This document shows positions 32,598 through 40,665 of a DNA stretch of 56,039 bases, in pieces. The notes beneath the pieces are model-generated. The model saw only the letters and a list, made by a program, of their open reading frames with translations. It was not told the DNA's origin and made no database searches. The stretch is from Chloroflexota bacterium. GTDB lineage: Bacteria; Chloroflexota; Limnocylindria; Limnocylindrales; CSP1-4. Positions within the stretch are counted from its first letter, which is position 1, and each line of letters starts with the position of its first letter. A program made the translations under genes and the position numbers. The stretch is from positions 1 through 56,039 of the forward strand of contig JADMIG010000018.1 in the NCBI GenBank assembly GCA_015478725.1, in the 5' to 3' direction.

Positions 32598-33269
32598 TCA
32601 GCCGTTCCTCCGGACCCGCGCCAGGATCGCGCCGAGGATCGCCACGGCGATGAGGATCCCCGCCACGACCAACGGGGCCGGGTCCGAGACGGGCGTGACG
32701 CTGTTTCCGGCGGGCGAGGGCGACGCGGCTGGCTGCCCCGGGGGGCTGGCGATCGTCGCGGAAGAGACCGCGGCGAGCGGTGGCGTTCCACTCGAGGTCG
32801 GGTTCGCGGCCACTATCACCGTGTGGCTCGGCGCGGGTGTGGATGGCGGCGTCCGCGCAGGAGTCGCCAGCGGCGTCGCGCGCGGAGTCGGACCTGGGGT
32901 CGTCGCCACCACGACCGTGATCGTGCCCTTCATCTGCGAATCGGCGTGGATCTCGCAGAAGTAGTGGTACGTTCCTGCCACGGTGAACGTGAACGAATAC
33001 GATCCACCGGCGGCCGTGAATCCGGAGTCCAGGGGTCCACCGGAAGGGTGGCCGACGTTGCTCCCATCGATGGTTCCCGACGTCACGGTGTGACCGTCGC
33101 CCGACATCGTCCAGACGACCGTGTCGCCCACGTGGATCGTCCTGGAGGGCGGCTTGAACTCGAAATTCACGGCCGCCACGGAGATGGAGGCTGCTGCGGC
33201 GCTGCCCGTCTCGAAAAGCGCGACGATGCCCAGCGCGACGATGCCCGACGAACGGGCACGATGCGACAT
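32598..33269 (-). CDS. Exported, membrane-anchored cupredoxin (plastocyanin-like)
   Basis: A 223-residue protein with a signal peptide (residues 1-27), a type-1 copper domain (about 28-122), a long Pro/Thr/Ser/Ala-rich linker and a C-terminal membrane helix (VVAGILIAVAILGAIL) with a basic stop. The copper ligands are all present: His60 (DGHTV), Cys105, His108 and Met113 in YFCEIHADSQM. It should carry electrons outside the membrane. GGAGGAG lies just before ATG 33267-33269. It is divergent from the CHRD gene over 154 bases. Confidence 0.85.
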   Translation of the reverse strand: MSHRARSSGIVALGIVALFETGSAAAASISVAAVNFEFKPPSRTIHVGDTVVWTMSGDGHTVTSGTIDGSNVGHPSGGPLDSGFTAAGGSYSFTFTVAGTYHYFCEIHADSQMKGTITVVVATTPGPTPRATPLATPARTPPSTPAPSHTVIVAANPTSSGTPPLAAVSSATIASPPGQPAASPSPAGNSVTPVSDPAPLVVAGILIAVAILGAILARVRRNG

Positions 33270-33423
33270 GTCTCCTCCGGACCCTGCTCTCGCAGTGGAT
33301 ACGTCCATCCGCACAACGGTGGATCTCTGAAACCGGGCGCGGGTCGGCGTACGTATCACCGGGAGACATGATCCGGGTCCGGCATGCGGTGACAGGCTCG
33401 GGTCGCCACGGAGGAGGAATCTC

Positions 33424-34482
33424 ATGCGCGTGCCCCTGACCCTGATCGCGGGGATTCTCGCTCTCGCCGCGGCTCCGGCGATCGTCCTTGCTGCCAACCC
33501 ATTGACTCCGGCGTTCGGCGGTCCGCTCACCGGTGCCCAGGAGGTGCCCGCCGTCGCGACGGCGGGCACCGGGGATGGGACCGCGGTCATCAGCTCTGAC
33601 GGATCGACGATCACGTACTACGTCACGTACAGCGGCCTCTCCGGGCCGGCAGTCGCGGCCCACATCCACACCGGCGCGGCCGGCGTCGCCGGCGGCGTGA
33701 TCCTGCCGCTCGCCGTGAGCGCGAGCCCCATGGTCGGGACACTGACCGCAGCGAACTTCATGCCGTCCGGCGCGATCACGACATTCGCCCAGGCGGTCGC
33801 CGCGATCCAGGCCGGGAACACGTACTTCAACATCCACACCGCCGCCCATCCGGGTGGCGAGATCCGCGGCCAGATCGTCGCCAAGGGCAATGCGAGCTTT
33901 GCCGCGCTCGCCGGTTTCCAGGAGGTGCCCGCCGTCGCCACGTCGGCGACCGGCAGCGGCTGGGCCCTCATCAGCTCCGACGGATCGACGATCACGTACT
34001 ACGTCACGTACAGCGGCCTCTCCGGGCCGGCAGTCGCGGCCCACATCCACACCGGCGCGGCCGGCGTCGCCGGCGGCGTGATCCTGCCGCTCGCCGTGAG
34101 CGCGAGCCCCATGGTCGGGACACTGACCGCAGCGAACTTCATGCCGTCCGGCGCGATCACGACATTCGCCCAGGCGGTCGCCGCGATCCAGGCCGGGAAC
34201 ACGTACTTCAACATCCACACCGCCGCCCATCCGGGGGGCGAGATCCGCGGCCAGATCGGTGTCACCGTCGCGGCTCCGGCTCCGACCTCGACTCCGACCT
34301 CGACTCCGACCGCGACCTCGACCGCGTCACCCACTGCCGGCGCGACCGCGCCACCCACCTCGACCCGACCTGTCGGGCCCGCATCGGGCGGTTCGGCCCT
34401 GCCGCTGGTCATCGGGATCCTGGTCTTCCTCGCGTTCGTGCCAGTCGCCAGCCGCCGTTTCGCTCAGCGCGGCCGTCGGTAG
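33424..34482 (+). CDS. Exported CHRD-domain protein with two near-identical domains
   Basis: A 352-residue protein: signal peptide (1-23), two CHRD domains (about 32-150 and 159-277), a Thr/Pro/Ser-rich linker and a C-terminal membrane helix with basic tail (LPLVIGILVFLAFVPV). CHRD domains carry the patterns LTGAQEVP, YYVTYSGLSGPAVAAHIH and HPGGEIRGQI seen here twice; their function in bacteria is not established. Domains 1 and 2 are almost identical at DNA level (33588-33877 and 33969-34258). GGAGGAGG precedes ATG 33424. The matching architecture of the divergent cupredoxin suggests both are displayed on the cell surface. Confidence 0.88.
   Translation: MRVPLTLIAGILALAAAPAIVLAANPLTPAFGGPLTGAQEVPAVATAGTGDGTAVISSDGSTITYYVTYSGLSGPAVAAHIHTGAAGVAGGVILPLAVSASPMVGTLTAANFMPSGAITTFAQAVAAIQAGNTYFNIHTAAHPGGEIRGQIVAKGNASFAALAGFQEVPAVATSATGSGWALISSDGSTITYYVTYSGLSGPAVAAHIHTGAAGVAGGVILPLAVSASPMVGTLTAANFMPSGAITTFAQAVAAIQAGNTYFNIHTAAHPGGEIRGQIGVTVAAPAPTSTPTSTPTATSTASPTAGATAPPTSTRPVGPASGGSALPLVIGILVFLAFVPVASRRFAQRGRR
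33588..34258 (+). repeat. Intragenic duplication, two ~290-bp copies
   Basis: Copies at 33588-33877 and 33969-34258 are offset by 381 bases and differ at only about three positions that I could find (for example CTCTGAC against CTCCGAC, and CCGGGTGGCG against CCGGGGGGCG). Synonymous sites are unchanged, so the copies are recent or kept alike by gene conversion. Confidence 0.9.
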
Positions 34483-35059
34483 GGCGCTCGGCTCCGGTTC
34501 CATCGGCCCGCCGTGGTACGTCGCGGCTCGCCGTTCGTGACAGCTGACCCCCAGGCGGGCGCTCGTCACCGACTCCCCACGCGGCGCTGGCAGACCTGAG
34601 CGTGGATCGAGCCGGGCCGGCGCGTGGATCCTGCCAGATGCCCGGGTGAAGACCAGCGGTCACCAACATGCAGACCAACGCCCGCCTGATGGCCATCTGC
34701 CGGAACCTGGGACGGCGGGCTCGATCCGATGGGATTCTCGGCGACGACGTGTCCGGGGGTCACGGCCAGGGGCGATCCGGCGCGCGTTGCATCGGGCGGG
34801 CCATCGACCGGTCCGCCCGACCGTCCCCGTCCTCAGCTTGCGGTGGGGGCAAGGCGCCGGATCTGGACGGGGTGAACCGTACTGACGCGGGGACAGGTTC
34901 ATCCGAGGTACCCTCCTCGCGCCTGTCTCGTTCGGCGGCCCTGCCCAACCCCGTCGATCGAGGCGCACGATGGCGGACCGGACTGCCCGACGGTACGCAC
35001 TGGGCAGAGCCGGATCGGGGCAGAGCCGGATCGGGGTGGGCGCCAGAGCGGAGGTCGGG
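34483..35059. other. 577-bp region without a supported gene
   Basis: Open frames here have arginine/serine-rich shadow composition and no start with a ribosome site. An inverted repeat TGAACC (34873-34878) / GGTTCA (34896-34901) and a 16-bp tandem duplication (35002-35033) are the only structures noted. I see no tRNA or known RNA motif. A decayed gene cannot be excluded. Confidence 0.5.
35002..35033. repeat. 16-bp perfect tandem duplication
   Basis: GGGCAGAGCCGGATCG occurs twice in a row, 27 bases before the monooxygenase ATG. Because 16 is not a multiple of three, it argues against translation starting upstream at 34970. Confidence 0.85.
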
Positions 35060-36310
35060 ATGGTCGAGGACGTCCTGCCGGCGACGATCGATGCGGCCGT
35101 GATCGGAGCCGGGCACGCCGGGCTGATCGTGAGCGCACTGTTGCGGCAGGCCGGTCGCGATCACGTCGTCCTGGATCGGCGGCCCCGAGTAGGCGGCGGC
35201 TGGCAGGACCGCTGGGACGACTTCTGCTTCGTGACGCCGAACGCGTGCATGGCGATGCCCGGGTACGGCTACGACGGGCCCGATCCGGACGGGTTCATGC
35301 CACGCGACGAGATCGTGGCGCGTCTCGCCCGCTACGCTGAGGTCATCGCCGCGCCCGTATTCAGCGGGACGGACGTACGCTCCCTGTCCGCGGGCGACGC
35401 AGGCGCTGGATTCCGCCTCGAGACGTCGCGGGGGACCGTGGCGGCGAGCGGCGTCATCGTCGCGGCCGGCGGCTATCACGTCCCGAAGGTGCCGCCCATC
35501 GCGGCCGACCTGGCGCCTCGAGTAAGCCAGCTCCACAGCCATGACTACCGCAGCGAGGCGTCGCTGCCGCCCGGCGGTGTCCTCGTCGTCGGGTCCGGTC
35601 AGTCCGGCGTCCAGATCGCCGAGGAACTCCATTCGGTCGGCCGGCCGGTCACCCTGGCCGTCGGGCACTGCGGTCGACTACCGCGGCGCTACCGGGGCCG
35701 GGACATCTTCGGTTGGCTGGCGGACGTCGTGTCCCGCGGGCCAGAACTCGGCATGGCCCTGCCGACGGTCGCCGAGCTGCCCGACCCGCGCCTTCGGTTC
35801 GCCGGTAATCCGCATCTGTCCGGGCATGGCGGAGGGCACGACACGAACCTGCGCCAGTTCGCCGCCGACGGGATCCGCCTCGTCGGCCGCGTCGAGGGCG
35901 GGGCGGGGGAGGTCCTCCGCTTCGCGCCCGATCTCGCCGCCAACCTCCAGTTCGCCGACACGTTCTTCGACCAGCGTTTCCGACCGCTCCTCGACGCGTT
36001 CATCGAGCGCGCGGACCTCGATGCGCCGGCCGACGACCGAACGGTGGTCAAGTTCGAGCCGCCCGAGGTGACCGAGCTCGACCTGGCCGCCGAGGGCATC
36101 TCGACGATCATCTGGACGAGCGGCTATCGGCCCGACTTCGGCTGGATCCACCTGCCGATCCTCGACGAACAGGGTATGCCCAGGCAGGACCGTGGTGTGA
36201 GCGAGGTGCCCGGCCTCGCCTTCGTCGGTCTGCCCTGGCAGCGCGACCAGGCTTCGGCCACCTTCCTGGGGGTCGTGCGCGACGCGGAGTATGTCGCCAG
36301 CCGCTGGTGA
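35060..36310 (+). CDS. FAD/NAD(P)-dependent monooxygenase-like oxidoreductase (FMO/CzcO type)
   Basis: A 416-residue flavoprotein. The FAD-binding GxGxxG is DAAVIGAGHAGLIVSALL (residues 11-28), followed by VGGGWQDRWDDF, and the NAD(P)-binding GxGxxG is VLVVGSGQSGVQIAEEL in mid-protein; IIWTSGYRPDFGW near the C-terminus matches the family ATG-like motif. Such proteins include flavin monooxygenases and CzcO-type oxidoreductases; the substrate is unknown. ATG 35060 has GGAGG 5 bases upstream, preferable to an ATG 30 codons earlier. It stands alone between two regions of unrelated genes. Confidence 0.82.
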   Translation: MVEDVLPATIDAAVIGAGHAGLIVSALLRQAGRDHVVLDRRPRVGGGWQDRWDDFCFVTPNACMAMPGYGYDGPDPDGFMPRDEIVARLARYAEVIAAPVFSGTDVRSLSAGDAGAGFRLETSRGTVAASGVIVAAGGYHVPKVPPIAADLAPRVSQLHSHDYRSEASLPPGGVLVVGSGQSGVQIAEELHSVGRPVTLAVGHCGRLPRRYRGRDIFGWLADVVSRGPELGMALPTVAELPDPRLRFAGNPHLSGHGGGHDTNLRQFAADGIRLVGRVEGGAGEVLRFAPDLAANLQFADTFFDQRFRPLLDAFIERADLDAPADDRTVVKFEPPEVTELDLAAEGISTIIWTSGYRPDFGWIHLPILDEQGMPRQDRGVSEVPGLAFVGLPWQRDQASATFLGVVRDAEYVASRW

Positions 36311-36324
36311 GGCTGAGCCGGTCC

Positions 36325-36353
36325 TGTGCGGGCTATCCGGCATCCGCTACGCT
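36325..36353 (+). promoter_or_regulatory. Promoter, copy 2 of a duplicated promoter segment
   Basis: TGTGCG (36325-36330), a 17-base spacer and TACGCT (36348-36353), followed by GGGCG. About 30 of 36 positions match 30750-30785. It would start transcription about 20 bases before the cyclase GTG. Confidence 0.5.
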
Positions 36354-36379
36354 GGGCGCCCTGAAGACGGGAGGCCTCG

Positions 36380-39300
36380 GTGGTTTGCGCGAGCTGCGGG
36401 ACGGAGAACAAGCCGGGGCGTAGGTTCTGTGCGCAGTGTGCCTCTCCGCTCGCCGCGCCGTGCTCACGCTGCGGGGCCGCCAATGACCCGGGCGATCGGT
36501 TCTGCGGGCAGTGCGCCTCGCCGCTCGAGGCCGAACCGACGACGCGATCGGCGCCGGTCCAGGCGGCCACGACGTCTCCCCCGGTCGCCGAGCGTCGACT
36601 CGTGTCTGTGCTTTTCGCCGATCTCGTCGGCTTCACGGCGATCGCTGATGGCCGTGATGCGGAGGAGACGCGTGAGCTGCTGGGACGCTACTTCGAGCTC
36701 GCGCGCGACGTCGTCGAGCGCTACGGCGGGGTGATCGAAAAGTTCATCGGCGACGCCGTCATGGCCGTCTGGGGAGCGCCAGTCGCCCGTGAGGACGACG
36801 CCGAGCGCGCCGTGCGCGCGGGCCTCGAGCTCGTCGCGGCCATTCCGACGATCGAGACGCAGCTGCGGGCGAGGGCCGGGGTCCTCACCGGCGAGGCGGC
36901 GGTGACGCTCGGTGCCGCGGGGCAGGGGATGGTGGCGGGTGACCTGGTGAACACGGCGTCGCGACTCCAGTCCGCCGCGCCGCCCGGCGCCGTGTTCGTC
37001 GGTGAGGCGACGCAGCGCGCAGCCTCCAACGCCATCGCCTTCGAGCAGGCAGGCGACCAGCTCCTCAAGGGCAAGACCGCCCCCGTCCCGGCGTGGCGCG
37101 CGCTGCACGTCGTGGCCCGCGTCGGCGGGGCCGGCCGGAGCGAGGGGTTCGAGGCCCCGTTCGTCGGCCGCGAGCGGGAGCTGCGCCTCCTCAAGGACGC
37201 CGTCGGGACGACGGGCGAGGACGGTCGCGCGCGGCTGATCTCGATCGTCGGCGTGGGCGGGATCGGCAAGAGCCGGCTCATCTGGGAGCTCGAGAAGTAC
37301 CTCGACGGCGTCGTCGAATCTGTCTACTGGCACCAGGGCCGCTCGCCAGCGTACGGAGACGGGATCGCCTTCTGGGCGCTCGGCGAAATGGTGCGACGCC
37401 GGGCCCGGATCGCGGAGGCGGACGATGCGGCCACGACCGCGGCGAAGGTCGACGAGGCGGTCATCGAGTGGGTGACGAGCGAGGACGACCGCGGCTGGGT
37501 GCGGCAGCGGCTGCGGAGCCTGCTCGGCCTCGAGGAGCCTCCGGCAGCGGCACAGCGCGAGGAGATGTTCGCCGCCTGGCGCCGTTTCTTCGAGGGGATC
37601 GCAGAGCGGGGCACGACGATCCTCGTCTTCGAGGACCTGCAATGGGCGGATCCTGGCCTCCTCGACTTCGTCGAGTCGATGATCCAGTGGAGCAGAAACC
37701 ATCGTCTGCTTGTCATCACGCTCGCCCGGCCGGAGCTGCTCGAGCGGCGGCCCACATGGGGCGCCGGCCAGCGGGCATTCACCTCCCTCCGCCTCGACCC
37801 GCTCCCGGACGCCGATGTGCGCATCCTGATCCGCGGGATGGCCTCAGGACTATCCGATGAGATCGTCGACCGGATCGTGGCCCGGGCCGAGGGGATCCCG
37901 CTCTACGCCGTCGAGACGTTCCGGATGCTCGTCGATCGCGGCGCTCTCGCCCCGACGGCGGAGGGGCGGATGGTCGCGGCGGGGACTGGCGTCGCACTCG
38001 ACGTGCCTGAGTCGCTCCACGCGCTGATCGCCTCTCGCCTCGACGCCCTCGACCCGGCCGATCGCGCGCTCGTCCAGGATGCGTCTGTCCTGGGTCAGAC
38101 CTTCACGCTCGATTCGCTGGCCGCGGTCGTCGACCAGCGCCCCGGAGAGCTCGAAGTCCAGCTTCGCGGCCTCGTCCGGCGCGAGATCCTTATCCTGGAT
38201 CTCGACCCACGATCGCCCGAGCGCGGCCAGTACGGCTTCGTCCAGTCGCTCATCCGCGAGGTCGCCTATACGACGCTGGCGCGACGGGAACGACGGTCCA
38301 AGCACCTGGCGGTCGCGCGGTTCTTCGAGGCGCTCGGGGACGAGGAGCTGTCCGGTGTCCTCGCCACCCACTACGTCGAGGCGCACGCCGCCAGCACGCC
38401 GGGCCCGGAGGCCGACGCTCTGGCGGCTCAAGCCCGGATCGCGCTCCGCGGCGCGGCCGAGCGTGCGCTCGCGCTCCACTCGCCCGACCTCGCCCTCGGC
38501 TACCTTGAGCGAGCCCTCGCAGTGACCCAGGACACCGCCGAGTCCGCACGCCTCCACGACGAGGCTGCCCGGGCGGGTTATCAGGCGAACCGGATGTCGG
38601 CGTCTGAGGACCATGCGCGGGCGGCGATCGCCGCGTTTGAGGCGTCGGGCGACCCGGCTGGCGCCGCTCGCGCAGCGGCGATGCTCGGCGTCCTCCTGAT
38701 GTTCGCCTCGAGGATCGAGGAAGCCTCCGGGGTCCTCGCGCAGGCGCTCGGGGCGCTTCCCGAGGGAGACGCGAGCCCCGAGGCCGTGATCATGCTCGCC
38801 CAGCTCGGACGGGCGGCCATGTTCGCCAGCCGCCCCGACGAAGCGGTCGCCTGGCTCGAACGCGGCCTCGCGGCGGCGCCGCGGATCGACGACGTCGCCG
38901 GGATCGCCGACATGTTGATCACGCGGGCCTGGGCGGTCCAGACGATGGGTCGCTGGCGCGAGTCGGTGGCGATCCTGCAGGGTGCGCTCGAGATGTCCGT
39001 TGAGCACGGTCTGCTCGAGAGCCAGCAGCGAGCGCGGAACAATCTCGCCACGTTCTTCATCACCTACGGTCCGCGGCGCGCGCTCGAGATCGGTCGCCCG
39101 GGGCTCGAGATGGCTGAACGACTCGGCCATTCGGGGTGGGCCGCGAAGTTCGGCTTCCTCGCGATCCCTGCGTTTCTCGCGGGCGAGTGGGAATGGGCGG
39201 AGGCCCGGATCGATGAGCATTTCCGTGACGATCTCGGCAACCTGACGTGGACGCCGCTCGCCGCGGCGAAGATCTCCCTCGCGATCTGGCGAGGCGACGA

Positions 39301-39919
39301 TCGCGCGGCGGAGACCGTGCTTGCCGAACTAGGTCGTCGCGTCGAGCGTGGGACTGCGCAGGACCGATTCGCAGCCCGCGGCGCCGAGGCCGAATGGGCG
39401 CTCGCCCACGAGACGCCCGATCGAACGTGGGAGGCTGCCATGGCACTCGTCGCGGTCGGACAGGAGCTCGGTGACGCGATCGACGGATGGATCGCGGCCG
39501 GGCGCGCGGCCGCCCTTGCGACGAATGCCGAGCGCTTGCGCCAGACGATCGTCGGGCTCGAAGCCGGCCCGCCCGGGCTCGACTTCACGATCGCACATCG
39601 AACGCTCTACCGGGGCGCGCTTGAGGCGCTCGACGGCAACGTCCCAGCGGCGTCGACCGCCTTTCGAGAGGCGGCTGACGTTCTGCGACGGACAGGCAGC
39701 ATCTGGTCGCTCGCGCTCGCCCGTCTCGTCGAGCTCGCGGTGCTGCGGCCACCGAACGAGGAGCGTGACGCAGCCCTCGGCGAGGCCCGCGAGATCGGCG
39801 AGCGACTCGGCGCGCACGCGTTCCTGGAGATGCTCGATCGGTTCCCGGGTGCGGCGGTGCCGACTGCCGGCACGGGCACCGGTACCGCCTCGACGCGTCC
39901 GGTACTCGAGGCTGGCTAG
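36380..39919 (+). CDS. Zinc-ribbon class III adenylate cyclase with AAA ATPase and TPR-like domains
   Basis: An 1179-residue cytoplasmic signalling protein. Two zinc ribbons open it (Cys 2, 5, 16, 19 and 27, 30, 41, 44). A class III cyclase domain follows (about 70-240): metal Asp80 in FADLVGFT, K120 in EKFIGD, Asp124, and NTASRLQ with the catalytic Asn and Arg, so it looks active and ATP-specific. Then an AAA/STAND ATPase (Walker A GVGGIGKSR near residue 295, Walker B LVFEDLQWAD near 415) and a long helical-repeat C-terminus of TPR type (about 640-1150). Start GTG 36380 has GGGAGG 6 bases upstream. These proteins probably couple ligand sensing to cAMP production. Confidence 0.9.
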   Translation: MVCASCGTENKPGRRFCAQCASPLAAPCSRCGAANDPGDRFCGQCASPLEAEPTTRSAPVQAATTSPPVAERRLVSVLFADLVGFTAIADGRDAEETRELLGRYFELARDVVERYGGVIEKFIGDAVMAVWGAPVAREDDAERAVRAGLELVAAIPTIETQLRARAGVLTGEAAVTLGAAGQGMVAGDLVNTASRLQSAAPPGAVFVGEATQRAASNAIAFEQAGDQLLKGKTAPVPAWRALHVVARVGGAGRSEGFEAPFVGRERELRLLKDAVGTTGEDGRARLISIVGVGGIGKSRLIWELEKYLDGVVESVYWHQGRSPAYGDGIAFWALGEMVRRRARIAEADDAATTAAKVDEAVIEWVTSEDDRGWVRQRLRSLLGLEEPPAAAQREEMFAAWRRFFEGIAERGTTILVFEDLQWADPGLLDFVESMIQWSRNHRLLVITLARPELLERRPTWGAGQRAFTSLRLDPLPDADVRILIRGMASGLSDEIVDRIVARAEGIPLYAVETFRMLVDRGALAPTAEGRMVAAGTGVALDVPESLHALIASRLDALDPADRALVQDASVLGQTFTLDSLAAVVDQRPGELEVQLRGLVRREILILDLDPRSPERGQYGFVQSLIREVAYTTLARRERRSKHLAVARFFEALGDEELSGVLATHYVEAHAASTPGPEADALAAQARIALRGAAERALALHSPDLALGYLERALAVTQDTAESARLHDEAARAGYQANRMSASEDHARAAIAAFEASGDPAGAARAAAMLGVLLMFASRIEEASGVLAQALGALPEGDASPEAVIMLAQLGRAAMFASRPDEAVAWLERGLAAAPRIDDVAGIADMLITRAWAVQTMGRWRESVAILQGALEMSVEHGLLESQQRARNNLATFFITYGPRRALEIGRPGLEMAERLGHSGWAAKFGFLAIPAFLAGEWEWAEARIDEHFRDDLGNLTWTPLAAAKISLAIWRGDDRAAETVLAELGRRVERGTAQDRFAARGAEAEWALAHETPDRTWEAAMALVAVGQELGDAIDGWIAAGRAAALATNAERLRQTIVGLEAGPPGLDFTIAHRTLYRGALEALDGNVPAASTAFREAADVLRRTGSIWSLALARLVELAVLRPPNEERDAALGEAREIGERLGAHAFLEMLDRFPGAAVPTAGTGTGTASTRPVLEAG

Positions 39920-40004
39920 GCGTGCCCGCGGTCATGGTCGCACCGCTCGAGGAAGACGAATGGCCATCGCAGGCCACGGTGCCCACCTCGGGAGGCTCCG
40001 TCCC

Positions 40005-40634
40005 TCAGCGCCTGGCCCAGTAGTCGTCGCTCGACTTGCTGGCCGCCAGCGCGGCCGGGGTCTCGAAGCCGGGAGCCATGGAGGCCGCGTCGCCGGCGAG
40101 GACCTCGTGGTGTTCGATGTTGAGGAGCCGCAGCCAACTCTGCTGGCCCATCGTGAGCGCGATGAAGTAGCCCAATTCGACGAGCTCGGGCTCGCTGAAG
40201 TGTCGGCGCAGCCGGTCCCAGAACGCGTCGTCGGGATCCAGGCGCCAGGTGATCGCCTCGGCGTACGCCAGCGCGGCCTTCTGCCGCTCGTCGTAGACGC
40301 CCGAAGTCTCGAAATTGAGCAGCTCGTCGTACTTTCCCTCGCTCAGTCCCTGCGCCGAGGCCTGGACCGAGCGCTGGTTGCCGCAGTATTCGCACTTCAC
40401 CGTGCGCGACACGTAGACCCGGCAGAGCTCCTTGATCGTGTGGTCGCAGACGCCCTCGCGGAACACCGCCTGCCAGGAGTTCGCGAACGACCAGAACACG
40501 GCGGGGACGTGGGCCCGGACGGACTGGCTCTCCGGCCGCGGCGTGCCGAACCGGGCACACCGCTCCAGTTCGGCGCGCATGTCCCCGTCCACGGACTCCG
40601 GCCCGACATAGCTGATCCGCTGTCTCTCTGCCAA
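40005..40634 (-). CDS. Carboxymuconolactone decarboxylase-family (AhpD-like) protein
   Basis: A 209-residue all-helical protein of the CMD/AhpD superfamily with a CxxC pair (C81, C84 in VKCEYCGNQ) following the ELCRVYVSRT helix, and the second conserved helix ELVELGYFIALTMGQQ. Members are decarboxylases, peroxidase partners or unknown. The start chosen is TTG 40632-40634: GAGGAGG lies 5 bases upstream, whereas ATG 40682 lies inside the acyl-CoA dehydrogenase gene. It is the last gene of the long minus-strand operon and follows the dehydrogenase by 31 bases. Confidence 0.8.
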   Translation of the reverse strand: MAERQRISYVGPESVDGDMRAELERCARFGTPRPESQSVRAHVPAVFWSFANSWQAVFREGVCDHTIKELCRVYVSRTVKCEYCGNQRSVQASAQGLSEGKYDELLNFETSGVYDERQKAALAYAEAITWRLDPDDAFWDRLRRHFSEPELVELGYFIALTMGQQSWLRLLNIEHHEVLAGDAASMAPGFETPAALAASKSSDDYWARR

Positions 40635-40665
40635 CGCGGCCTCCTCTATCGGCGCTCGCGGCCGA

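Noticed and set aside
32440-34230. Long minus-strand frame across the CHRD gene
   Set aside because: Repetitive only because it mirrors the duplicated CHRD domain; no start signal.
34668-35102. 144-codon plus-strand frame in the gap before the monooxygenase
   Set aside because: Arg/Ser/Gly-rich, no ribosome site, and crosses the real monooxygenase start and a 16-bp tandem duplication.
39920-40004. Possible bidirectional terminator between convergent genes (TGGCC/GGCCA stem)
   Set aside because: Stem of only 5 bp and no T-run on either strand; not distinguishable from background at this GC content.
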